Positions 1 through 5,570 of a stretch of DNA of 5,827 bases are shown here, in pieces. Origin of the DNA: Deltaproteobacteria bacterium. GTDB lineage: Bacteria; Desulfobacterota; Desulfobacteria; Desulfobacterales; SG8-13. Below the pieces are notes generated by a model. It made no database searches. It saw only the letters and a list, made by a program, of their open reading frames with translations, and was not told where the DNA came from. The stretch is taken from contig DAOVBC010000168.1 in the NCBI GenBank assembly GCA_030670715.1, forward strand, positions 1-5,827. The letters run 5' to 3'. Made by a program: the position numbers and the translations under genes. Numbering within the stretch: position 1 is the stretch's first letter; every line of letters begins with the position of its first letter.

Positions 1-639
1 AAGCAAACTACGGCGGGTGGCCTTGAGTGTATTGGTCCGTATTGTGAGGGGAGGGATCAAATTTATTGCATCACAGCGTCGCACAGTTTCGTCTATGCCG
101 GCCTTTTTCAGCCACTTCCGGCTAAGCCATTCCGGTAATGATTTACGGATTGCGATTGCCGCCACCGGATCTTGCTCATAATCGGGGAAGCGGACGTTTT
201 TTTGGTCTCTGGCTGCACTGCGCAAGACCGCATTTACATATCGGATCACCCATGGGGGAGACGAAGCCTTGGCCAGGTCAACCGCGGTGTTCACAGCGGC
301 CGATGCAGGGATTCGGTTTAAATGGATAATTTGGAAAAGACCCAGGCGAAGTATGTTTAATACCGGCGGATCGATTTTGTTGAGGCGGGTTCGAGAAAAC
401 GAACTGATAATATAGTCCAGGCGGCCGCGCCATCTTAAAATACCGAAAACCAGAGCATGGAGCAGTGCCCGATCTCTTCTGTCCGATAGCTGCTGCCGCT
501 CAAGGGCATCTTCCAGAATACTGTCCAGAGTCCGATTGTCCTGTTCGACATCGTTGAGGATATCCACAGCGATTCGCCGCACCTTCAGTGGATCATTGAG
601 GGCAGGCGGATTGGGTTTTGTGAAAGAAGCAGCAACCAT
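1..639 (-). CDS. rsmB: 16S rRNA (cytosine-967-C5)-methyltransferase RsmB, N-terminal part, cut by window edge
   Basis: An open frame of 213 codons runs from ATG at 639-637 off the left edge of the window. The visible protein is a NusB-like RNA-binding domain (about residues 18-145), with the helical signature LRLGLFQIIHLNRIPASAAV (98-117) continuing into NTAVDLAK, and VNAVLR (135-140). It then enters the linker typical of RsmB (PEWL 169-172, RTNTLK 201-206). In this family the missing C-terminal part carries the SAM-binding fold and the two catalytic cysteines that methylate C967 of 16S rRNA, so catalysis cannot be judged here. A stop codon lies three codons upstream of the ATG, so the start cannot be much earlier; no good Shine-Dalgarno sequence precedes it. 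It lies 105 nt after fmt on the same strand, and fmt-rsmB neighbourhood is common in bacteria. A lone NusB is less likely because the frame continues past the NusB domain. Confidence 0.9.
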   Translation of the reverse strand, partial: MVAASFTKPNPPALNDPLKVRRIAVDILNDVEQDNRTLDSILEDALERQQLSDRRDRALLHALVFGILRWRGRLDYIISSFSRTRLNKIDPPVLNILRLGLFQIIHLNRIPASAAVNTAVDLAKASSPPWVIRYVNAVLRSAARDQKNVRFPDYEQDPVAAIAIRKSLPEWLSRKWLKKAGIDETVRRCDAINLIPPLTIRTNTLKATRRSLL

Positions 640-682
640 CAGTGATTAATCAGCAGTCATCTAATTTTCCAGTGATTGAAAT

Positions 683-715
683 TTCACCGCGGAGACGCAG
701 AGGGCACAGAGAAAA
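683..715. repeat. GAG-periodic intergenic repeat unit (probable dispersed repeat copy)
   Basis: Between rsmB and fmt lies a 33-nt segment beginning TTCACCGCGGAGACGCAGAG and ending in a GGGCACAGAGAAAA-like tail. GAG recurs every 9 nt three times, and the composition differs sharply from the AT-rich flanks. From memory, very similar segments recur in intergenic DNA of many environmental bacteria, including deltaproteobacteria, and are sometimes mis-translated as the start of spurious ORFs. Only one copy is in this window, so its repeat status is recognition rather than demonstration. Its function is unknown. Confidence 0.5.
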
Positions 716-744
716 TTTTTATTTTTCATTGTCGGTGAAGCACT

Positions 745-1686
745 TTAACCAAGAATGGTACCCGGTGGGATCTCATGCCCCCTCAAAAAATCTTTGATCG
801 TCATCCGTTTGCCGGACTCGCCCTGGATTTCACGGATCGACAGCAGTCCCTCAGCGGTGGCGACGCGCAGTTCGTCCGCAAACCCCTTGACGACGGTACC
901 GGGAGGTGCGCCGGCGGCAGACGGAATTAACTCGGCTTTGAAGATTTTAAGGCGCTTATTATTGTGGAACGTAAATGCTCCCGGCCAGGGTGTCATTCCG
1001 CGTATAAAGGCGACAATTTTTTCAGCAGGTTTCTCCCAGGAAATCCGGCCGTCATCTTTTTTAAGCATGGGCGCACGGGTTGCCTGGCTGTGATCCTGAA
1101 CTACAGGACGTATATCTTCTTTGGCAAACCTGTCCAGGGTCTGGATAAGCACCTTGCCCCCGAGGACGGCCAGACGGTCGTGTAGACTGGCGGCCGTGTC
1201 ATCGGGCAGAATGGTTTCTTTTGCCGTCAGCAGAATATCGCCGGTGTCCATTCCTTTGTCCATCATGATGGTTGTGATACCGGTCTCTTTTTCTCCATTT
1301 ATGACAGCCCATTGGATGGGCGCCGGACCGCGGTATTTGGGCAGAAGCGAGGCGTGCACATTGATCGACCCGTATTTCGGAATATCCAGGATGTTTTGAG
1401 GGAGAATGTGGCCATAGGCAACCACAACAAAAAAGTCAGGCTTGTAACGCGCCAGAAGATCTGTAAATTCTTTGGTATTTACAGATTCGGGCTGAACAAT
1501 GTCATATCCGAAATCGACAGCGGTTTTTTTTACCGGCGGTGGAAGTATCTTGCGTCCTCTGCCTTTCGGCCGGTCGGGCTGGGTGACAACCAGCGCCAGC
1601 TGGTAACCGCTGTTGTGCAGGGCAACCAGTGACGGGACAGCATAATCCGGGGTGCCCATAAAAATAATGTTGAATGTTTTTTTCAT
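745..1686 (-). CDS. fmt: Methionyl-tRNA formyltransferase
   Basis: The 313-residue protein transfers a formyl group from 10-formyl-tetrahydrofolate to the amino group of Met-tRNA(fMet), making the cytoplasmic initiator for bacterial translation. The N-terminal formyltransferase fold shows FMGTPDYA (9-16), QPDRPKGRGRK (36-46) and the folate-site block INVHASLLPKYRGPAPIQ (108-125). MDTGDIL (146-152) follows. By family alignment the catalytic set is Asn109, His111 and Asp147, all present. The C-terminal OB-like tRNA-binding domain begins near residue 205 (APMLKKDDGRISW) and includes RGMTPWPGAFT. Length matches the family (about 310-320). The ATG overlaps the def stop as ATGA, so translation is probably coupled to def, and the AAGGGA in the last def codons can act as its ribosome binding site. 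There is no sign of damage. Confidence 0.97.
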   Translation of the reverse strand: MKKTFNIIFMGTPDYAVPSLVALHNSGYQLALVVTQPDRPKGRGRKILPPPVKKTAVDFGYDIVQPESVNTKEFTDLLARYKPDFFVVVAYGHILPQNILDIPKYGSINVHASLLPKYRGPAPIQWAVINGEKETGITTIMMDKGMDTGDILLTAKETILPDDTAASLHDRLAVLGGKVLIQTLDRFAKEDIRPVVQDHSQATRAPMLKKDDGRISWEKPAEKIVAFIRGMTPWPGAFTFHNNKRLKIFKAELIPSAAGAPPGTVVKGFADELRVATAEGLLSIREIQGESGKRMTIKDFLRGHEIPPGTILG

Positions 1687-2192
1687 TTTCCCTTGATGAG
1701 TTTTTTCATGCGCCGAATATACAACTGCCTCTTTAACGCGCTGATACGGTCGATAAAAAGTTTGCCGTTTAAATGGTCGAATTCGTGCTGCAGCACCACC
1801 GCCAGCAGGCCTTCAGCCTCCAGTCTGAGCGGTTTGCCATGCCGGTCTAAACCCTCCACCAGCACAAGGGAGGATCTTTTCACGTCGGAGCGGAATTCCG
1901 GAACACTTAAACAGCCTTCGTTTTCCGAGATGATCTCGCCTTCTCTTTCGATAATCTTCGGATTAATCACAACCTGGAACTGTCTTTTCTCTTCTCCCGG
2001 CATTTCATCATAGACGAGGATACTTTTATCATTTCCCACCTGAATGGCGGCCAGGCCAACTCCGGGTGCCTCATACATCGTTTCGGCCATGTCTTCGATG
2101 AGTTTCTGCAGATCACCGTTGATGTTGTCGACCGGTTTCGTCGGTTGCCGCAGAAACTTATCCGGATATGTTAAAATATCGAGTTTGGGCAT
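1683..2192 (-). CDS. def: Peptide deformylase
   Basis: This 169-residue metalloenzyme removes the formyl group from the N-terminal methionine of nascent proteins, the counterpart of the fmt reaction encoded directly after it. All three deformylase motifs are intact: GVGLAAIQ (44-51), EGCLS (92-96) and QHEFDH (135-140). Known family roles make Cys94, His136 and His140 the metal ligands and Glu137 the catalytic base. The start MPKLDILTYP is chosen because GAGGAG lies 5 nt upstream and the sequence begins where family members usually begin; an in-frame TTG at 2216 would add eight residues (MVCGRGES) that look like translated leader. The stop codon overlaps the fmt start by 4 nt. It follows the membrane-protein gene after a 79-nt gap with its own promoter-like elements. 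Confidence 0.97.
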   Translation of the reverse strand: MPKLDILTYPDKFLRQPTKPVDNINGDLQKLIEDMAETMYEAPGVGLAAIQVGNDKSILVYDEMPGEEKRQFQVVINPKIIEREGEIISENEGCLSVPEFRSDVKRSSLVLVEGLDRHGKPLRLEAEGLLAVVLQHEFDHLNGKLFIDRISALKRQLYIRRMKKLIKGK

Positions 2193-2197
2193 CGATT

Positions 2198-2203
2198 CTC
2201 CTC
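2198..2203 (-). promoter_or_regulatory. Strong ribosome binding site fixing the def start
   Basis: Read on the minus strand this is GAGGAG, 5 nt before the ATG at 2192. It is the clearest Shine-Dalgarno sequence in the window and argues against the upstream in-frame TTG at 2216. Confidence 0.75.
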
Positions 2204-2234
2204 TTCCGCAGACCAAGAAATATTTCAGATTCTT

Positions 2235-2264
2235 ATTAAAGTTTTTTCAAATTTATCATGACAA
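2235..2264 (-). promoter_or_regulatory. Possible sigma-70 promoter for def-fmt
   Basis: Minus strand TTGTCA (2264-2259; five of six bases match TTGACA) is followed after 18 nt by TTTAAT (2240-2235; five of six match TATAAT). Initiation near 2228 would give a leader of about 35 nt before the def ATG, containing the GAGGAG site. The region is AT-rich, so chance matches are likely; it may be an internal promoter within a longer ribF-to-rsmB operon. Confidence 0.35.
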
Positions 2265-2271
2265 ATTCAGG

Positions 2272-3342
2272 CTATTTCTTATTCTGATATGAAACCTGGA
2301 ATATATTCACCCCGCTGAACCAGGCCGACAGCAGACCGATCAGAATCACCGGAAACATCTGAACGGCATGGTTGGCCAGGGTAAAACCGGCGGCATCTTT
2401 TTCAGCAACCCCGAAGAGCATCATGGCAAATACGCCGGCTGCCTCCCAGAGGCCCCAGAACCCGGGCACGGACGGCAATGCTATCGCAAAACATATGATA
2501 ACCATAACAGTCGTTATTTCCGCCGGCGTCAGCCGGATCTGCGGGCATCCGAGGCTGAACACATAGTAAGAAAGCGAGGCCGCCGCCCAGATGCCGATGG
2601 ACAGAATAAGGCAGATGCCTACCCTTTTCGGTTTTTTAACCAATGCCATGCCGGAGGCGATATTGTCAATCATCTGAATAATGGGCCGGCATATCTTTTG
2701 CCTGATGCGAGCTTTTCCGGATTCACCCATTAAAAAAAGAGCGTTCGGTAATTTCAGGATTACACTGTGCAGGATTTCCCGCGGTTTCTCAAAACTGACC
2801 AGAAAGATACAGACAAATAAAACGACGCTTATTTTCAGCAGGCCGTCAAACACCGCTTCCAGAGTTTCGCGGTTGAGGCGATAATCACCGAAATCGATTC
2901 CAATTTCAGGATCGATTATGGTTCCGGCTGAAACGGCCATGAACAGGGACAAAAGCATTATCAGGTCAAACAGCCTTTCCACCACCACGGTAGCCAGCCC
3001 GGTTGATATCGGAATGTCAGTTTTTCGGTTTAATACCACAGGCCGGGCAAATTCTCCGACTCTGCCCGGCAGGACACAATTGATCATAAAACCGATCATC
3101 ATAGGATGAAACGCCTGCCGGAAATCGACCCTGTGGGCAGCGCCAAGAATGAACTGCCAGCGCACCGCCCGTAAGCTGAAACCAATGAAAATGAGCGCCA
3201 CAGCCGGCAGGGTCCATAGATAATTAATGGCGGCCATGTATGTTACAAGATCCGGGAGGGGAACATTTCGAAAAGCGAGATAAAGGGTTGCAACCGAAAT
3301 CGTTGTTCCAACAAAAAGAGAAACCAAAATTTTTCTATTCAT
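2272..3342 (-). CDS. Flippase-like integral membrane protein, UPF0104 / LPG-synthase TM-domain family
   Basis: This 356-residue protein is strongly hydrophobic, with roughly eight membrane segments (approximately 4-23, 43-60, 81-99, 116-141, 168-184, 241-264, 276-298 and 325-345). Family signatures are visible: SLRAVRWQFIL (56-66), INCVLPGRVGEFARPVVL (87-104), VVERLFD (120-126) and ALPSVPGFWGLWEAAGVF (288-305). These match the transmembrane domain seen in the flippase part of MprF/lysylphosphatidylglycerol synthases (PF03706). The C-terminal aminoacyl-transferase domain of MprF is absent, so it is not a lipid-lysinylating enzyme; a lipid or lipid-linked-sugar translocation role is only inferred from family membership. 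It begins 12 nt after the ribF stop, implying co-transcription, although its ribosome binding site is weak (CGGA). The substrate cannot be read from the sequence. Confidence 0.85.
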   Translation of the reverse strand: MNRKILVSLFVGTTISVATLYLAFRNVPLPDLVTYMAAINYLWTLPAVALIFIGFSLRAVRWQFILGAAHRVDFRQAFHPMMIGFMINCVLPGRVGEFARPVVLNRKTDIPISTGLATVVVERLFDLIMLLSLFMAVSAGTIIDPEIGIDFGDYRLNRETLEAVFDGLLKISVVLFVCIFLVSFEKPREILHSVILKLPNALFLMGESGKARIRQKICRPIIQMIDNIASGMALVKKPKRVGICLILSIGIWAAASLSYYVFSLGCPQIRLTPAEITTVMVIICFAIALPSVPGFWGLWEAAGVFAMMLFGVAEKDAAGFTLANHAVQMFPVILIGLLSAWFSGVNIFQVSYQNKK

Positions 3343-3354
3343 GAAATGTCCGAG

Positions 3355-4308
3355 CTAGCGCTGCTGGTGCAAAGTCCGTCCTAAGATTTCACGGGCCGCT
3401 ATCACATCCTTATTTATTTGATCCGAAAGTTCGGAAATGCTGGAAAATTTAAGCTCGTCTCTTATCCGTCTGATAAAATTAACCCGGATCTTGCTGCCGT
3501 AAATATTTTTATCAAAATCGAGGATGTGAACTTCAACGGTGAAGATGTGGTCATCAAAAGTGGGGCTGTAGCCGATATTTGCAACGCCATCGTACTGTCT
3601 ACCCTCGCTTTCCACGGTAACAGCATAAACCCCTGTTTTCGGGCATAATTCATCTAGAAGGATGATATTGGCGGTGGGAAACCCCAGCAGTTTTCCCCCT
3701 CTGTTCCGTCCCGTGGTAACGGTGCCTCTTATCTGGTAATATCGCCCCAGCAGAGGCTGCGCCATGTCTACCCGGCCGTCCATCACAAGATCTCTTATTT
3801 TCGTACTGCTGATCCTGCCCGATTCGGTTTTGGCCATTTGAATCCAGTCCGCCAGGATAAACTCAAAGTCAAAAAGTTCGGCAAAGGTCTTTAGCATTCC
3901 GACATTGCCCGCACGATCTTTGCCGAAGGAATAATCCTGTCCCACCACGATTGCCGCCATGCCGATTTTGCGGATGAGAACATCTTCTACGAATTCTCTG
4001 GGTGTAAAAGCAGCGAACTCCCGGGTGAAGGGCATGCAAATTAAAACATCCAGATCCGCCCGGGCCATCAGTTCAATTTTTTGCTCCAGTATCGTGATGA
4101 GCGGCGGATGATTGTTTTTCTTTAACACCTGCATAGGGTGGGGGTCAAAAGTCATGGCAACCGATGTACCGCCGATGGACTCGGCCCTTTCGATGACTTC
4201 ATGAAAGATTGCCTGGTGTCCGAGGTGAACGCCGTCAAAATTGCCGATGGTGACCACCGCCCTTTTAAACGGTCTGGTGATCTCTTCAAGACTGTTGATA
4301 ATTTTCAT
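3355..4308 (-). CDS. ribF: Bifunctional riboflavin kinase / FMN adenylyltransferase (FAD synthetase)
   Basis: The 317-residue protein phosphorylates riboflavin to FMN and then adenylylates FMN to FAD in the cytoplasm. The N-terminal nucleotidyltransferase domain (about 15-185) contains GNFDGVHLGHQ (22-32, with the HxGH-type ATP motif), FDPHP (54-58), the FGKDRAGN segment (128-135) and ISSTKIR (166-172). The C-terminal riboflavin kinase domain (about 187-310) shows GKLLGFPTAN (205-214), GVYAV (226-230), NIGYSPTF (244-251), VEVHILDF (258-265) with the likely catalytic Glu259, and FIRRIRDELKF near 279-288. Both activities therefore look intact and length is normal. It is the first gene of the minus-strand cluster and diverges from tRNA-Leu. 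No FMN riboswitch was recognised in the 150-nt upstream region. Confidence 0.96.
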   Translation of the reverse strand: MKIINSLEEITRPFKRAVVTIGNFDGVHLGHQAIFHEVIERAESIGGTSVAMTFDPHPMQVLKKNNHPPLITILEQKIELMARADLDVLICMPFTREFAAFTPREFVEDVLIRKIGMAAIVVGQDYSFGKDRAGNVGMLKTFAELFDFEFILADWIQMAKTESGRISSTKIRDLVMDGRVDMAQPLLGRYYQIRGTVTTGRNRGGKLLGFPTANIILLDELCPKTGVYAVTVESEGRQYDGVANIGYSPTFDDHIFTVEVHILDFDKNIYGSKIRVNFIRRIRDELKFSSISELSDQINKDVIAAREILGRTLHQQR

Positions 4309-4383
4309 TCCGGATCCAGTTTAAGCTCAGAGGTTTATTTAGAACCATCCGATTATGTTATTAAAATTCATATAAATATTGGC

Positions 4384-4412
4384 TTGACAGAGACTATAAA
4401 TGGGTATATCTA
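4384..4412 (+). promoter_or_regulatory. Likely promoter of tRNA-Leu
   Basis: A perfect TTGACA lies at 4384-4389. Candidate -10 boxes are TATATC (4405-4410, spacer 15) or TATCTA (4407-4412, spacer 17). Initiation near 4418 would leave about 40 nt of leader before the tRNA. The -35 box is convincing; the -10 choice is ambiguous. Confidence 0.5.
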
Positions 4413-4418
4413 AGTCAA
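4384..4418. promoter_or_regulatory. Interrupted 35-bp dyad in the ribF / tRNA-Leu divergent region
   Basis: The left arm TTGAC-ag-AGA-c-TATA (4384-4398) mirrors the right arm TATA-TCT-aa-GTCAA (4405-4418), with a 6-nt centre and one extra base in the left arm. The outer ends are therefore opposed TTGAC sequences, one serving the plus-strand promoter and one oriented towards ribF, although the minus-strand -10 candidate TATAGT sits only 14 nt from its TTGACT. It may be overlapping divergent promoter elements or an operator for a dimeric regulator. Confidence 0.35.
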
Positions 4419-4431
4419 CTTCAGTGATAAA

Positions 4432-4445
4432 TCAATAATTATTGA
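4432..4445. repeat. Perfect 14-bp palindrome TCAATAATTATTGA
   Basis: This exact inverted repeat with no spacer lies 13 nt before the tRNA, inside the likely tRNA leader. It could be a protein-binding site or chance in AT-rich DNA; nothing in the window distinguishes these. Confidence 0.3.
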
Positions 4446-4458
4446 CGATATTTTTTGT

Positions 4459-4545
4459 GCCGAAGTGGCGGAATTGGTAGACGCGCTAGGTTCAGGGTCT
4501 AGTGGATGTATATCCGTGGGAGTTCGAGTCTCCCCTTCGGCACCA
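4459..4545 (+). tRNA. tRNA-Leu, anticodon CAG
   Basis: An 87-nt class II tRNA can be folded by eye. The acceptor arm pairs GCCGAAG with CTTCGGC, followed by discriminator A and an encoded CCA. The D-arm region GCGGAATTGGTAGACGC is the standard leucine form. The anticodon stem CTAGG/TCTAG encloses loop TTCAGGG, giving anticodon CAG (4493-4495), which reads CUG codons. A long variable arm (GGAT-GTAT-ATCC) and the T arm GGGAG-TTCGAGT-CTCCC complete the fold. It is divergent from ribF and lies just upstream of a candidate structured RNA, with no clear promoter or terminator between them. Confidence 0.98.
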
Positions 4546-4577
4546 TCATTTCTTAGATCCAATATTCAAGTAGTCCA

Positions 4578-4718
4578 ATCTTACAGGATTCCAGCCACGT
4601 GCGGGGCGATGTCTATTACGCCCACTTTGGGATGAGGTCAACGCCGGGACTTTCGGGCCCGGATTCGCTACCCTGTACGCATGAAGCGCCCGCTGTCAGC
4701 GGATATTCCCAATAAGGT
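4578..4718 (+). ncRNA. Candidate rod-shaped structured RNA, possibly 6S RNA
   Basis: No convincing ORF covers this GC-rich segment, but its two ends can pair successively into one long interrupted rod. Stems are ATCTTA (4578-4583) with TAAGGT (4713-4718); GGATTCC (4586-4592) with GGATATTCC (4701-4709), two 1-nt bulges; GCGGGGCG (4601-4608) with CGCCCGC (4687-4693), one bulge; and ATGTCTAT (4609-4616) with GTACGCAT (4675-4682), one mismatch. An apical hairpin CCGGG/CCCGG (4644-4648/4658-4662) follows. Three pairs are G-U on the plus strand and would be A-C mismatches on the minus strand, favouring plus. A terminator lies about 30 nt downstream. A single rod with internal loops and this size resemble 6S RNA, which sequesters RNA polymerase, but no 6S consensus was verified. 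Exact ends are unknown. SRP RNA, tmRNA and RNase P signatures are absent. Confidence 0.5.
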
Positions 4719-4743
4719 CTTAAAATATAATCATTTTTTCGAT

Positions 4744-4784
4744 AAAAAAAAGCCCGGTTGATTGCGAAAACCGGGCTTTTTTAT
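4744..4784. terminator. Bidirectional rho-independent terminator
   Basis: A 9-bp perfect stem AGCCCGGTT (4751-4759) / AACCGGGCT (4769-4777) has a 9-nt loop. It is flanked by a run of A on the left (4744-4751) and T on the right (4777-4782), so it gives a U-tract in both directions. It can end plus-strand tRNA/ncRNA transcripts and the minus-strand transcript of the HTH gene, whose stop lies about 30 nt away. Confidence 0.92.
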
Positions 4785-4808
4785 CTATTTGGGCCTCAAT
4801 ATCGGTGG

Positions 4809-5570
4809 TTAATCTATTCCATGCTGCTCGAGCCTGTATCTCAAAGAACGAATTGTGATGCCGAGTAAATCAGCTGCATCCGCTTTATTTAAATCTGTTC
4901 GTTTTAGAGCTTCTATTATGGCTTCTTTTTCAATCTCTTTGAGAAATGTATCGATCGATTTAATTTTAAAATGCTCGATATAGTTTGAATCCAGCACAAT
5001 ACTTTTGGCTTTGATTTTAGGTTTCTCAACTCTATACCTGAGTGAACGAAACGAGATGCCTATCAAATTTGCTGCTTCATTTTTATTGCCGGTTGCCTTT
5101 ATCAGTGCTTCAGCGATGATTTGAGATTCTATTGTTTCAAGGATTTGATCCAGAGACACCCCGGGTTTGGCATCAAAATAGTCTTTAATAAGGATAAATG
5201 CATCGAGTTTGTATTTAAGAATTTTCTGCCGCAATTCACTGAGGGTGATATCCAAGGTGTTTGCTGCTGCAACCTCATCATAGTTTGATTTGCTCAGTGT
5301 TGTACGAATTGCTTCTTTTTCTTTTTCTTCCAGGTAAGTCACAAGCGGGCCATTAACAGATTCTGTCAGCTCCTGTATCCTTTTGATTTGGTAACCTTCA
5401 GCTAATTCCTCCCGCTTTTGTTGATTCATAAGGGAAACTACGGCTGCACAAAGGGCATGTATGGTTACAGGATTAAATTCAGGAGGGTTCTTTTGCGGGT
5501 TTTCCTCACCATAGGGATCCAACCCATCAACGATCATACCAAGGATTTCAAGCGCTTCTTGCTTATTCAT
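4809..5570 (-). CDS. Protein with three tandem Fis-type helix-turn-helix units
   Basis: The 253-residue soluble protein has three repeats resembling the Fis-type HTH (HTH_8) that normally closes NtrC-family activators. Unit 1 (about 78-123, ending ITLSELRQKILKYKLD) is the most diverged. Unit 2 (about 138-183) contains NKNEAANLIGISFRSLRYR, and unit 3 (about 204-253) contains NKADAADLLGITIRSLRYR. Each unit starts with an acidic helix of the type LEEKEKEAI, LETIESQII or LKEIEKEAI. No AAA+, receiver, PAS or GAF domain is present, so it is not a standard sigma-54 activator. Residues 1-70 form a separate region including VDGLDPYGEENPQ (14-26) and NPVTIHALCAAVVSL (33-47). DNA binding is inferred from the HTH units; targets are unknown. 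The ATG start has only a weak AAAGAA site upstream. Base composition is visibly AT-richer than the ribF-rsmB cluster. It converges on the tRNA/ncRNA unit at a shared terminator. Confidence 0.85.
   Translation of the reverse strand: MNKQEALEILGMIVDGLDPYGEENPQKNPPEFNPVTIHALCAAVVSLMNQQKREELAEGYQIKRIQELTESVNGPLVTYLEEKEKEAIRTTLSKSNYDEVAAANTLDITLSELRQKILKYKLDAFILIKDYFDAKPGVSLDQILETIESQIIAEALIKATGNKNEAANLIGISFRSLRYRVEKPKIKAKSIVLDSNYIEHFKIKSIDTFLKEIEKEAIIEALKRTDLNKADAADLLGITIRSLRYRLEQHGID
4846..4890 (-). repeat. Internal DNA repeat encoding HTH unit 3, partner at 5044-5088
   Basis: Aligned by eye without gaps, this 45-nt stretch matches 5044-5088 at 32 of 45 positions. The offset is 198 nt, equal to the 66-residue spacing between GITIRSLRYR and GISFRSLRYR. 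Similarity at the nucleotide level fits an in-frame duplication of HTH units within the gene, although selection on the shared recognition helix would also preserve it. Confidence 0.6.

Noticed and set aside
138..329. Plus-strand 63-codon ORF opposite rsmB
   Set aside because: It lies wholly over the well-supported rsmB frame on the other strand and its translation resembles no protein family.
755..1632. Several plus-strand ORFs opposite fmt
   Set aside because: They are shadows of the intact fmt frame; none shows recognisable motifs.
2193..2216. Eight-codon N-terminal extension of def from TTG
   Set aside because: The extension covers the GAGGAG ribosome binding site and does not look like family sequence; ATG at 2192 is better.
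2272..3342. Full MprF lysylphosphatidylglycerol synthase
   Set aside because: Only the flippase-like membrane domain is present; there is no C-terminal aminoacyl-transferase domain.
4309..4458. FMN riboswitch upstream of ribF
   Set aside because: The region is AT-rich and lacks the conserved G-rich junction elements of the FMN riboswitch.
4459..4545. tRNA-Leu as an integration site for a mobile element
   Set aside because: No repeated copy of the tRNA 3' end, integrase or transposase gene is visible in the window; the AT-rich neighbour alone is not enough.
4578..4718. Structured RNA on the minus strand
   Set aside because: Three pairs in the fold are G-U on the plus strand and would be A-C mismatches on the minus strand; minus-strand transcripts of the HTH gene would also meet the terminator first.
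4546..4740. SRP RNA, tmRNA or RNase P RNA downstream of the tRNA
   Set aside because: The SRP loop sequence, the tRNA-like tmRNA ends and the RNase P core sequence were not found.
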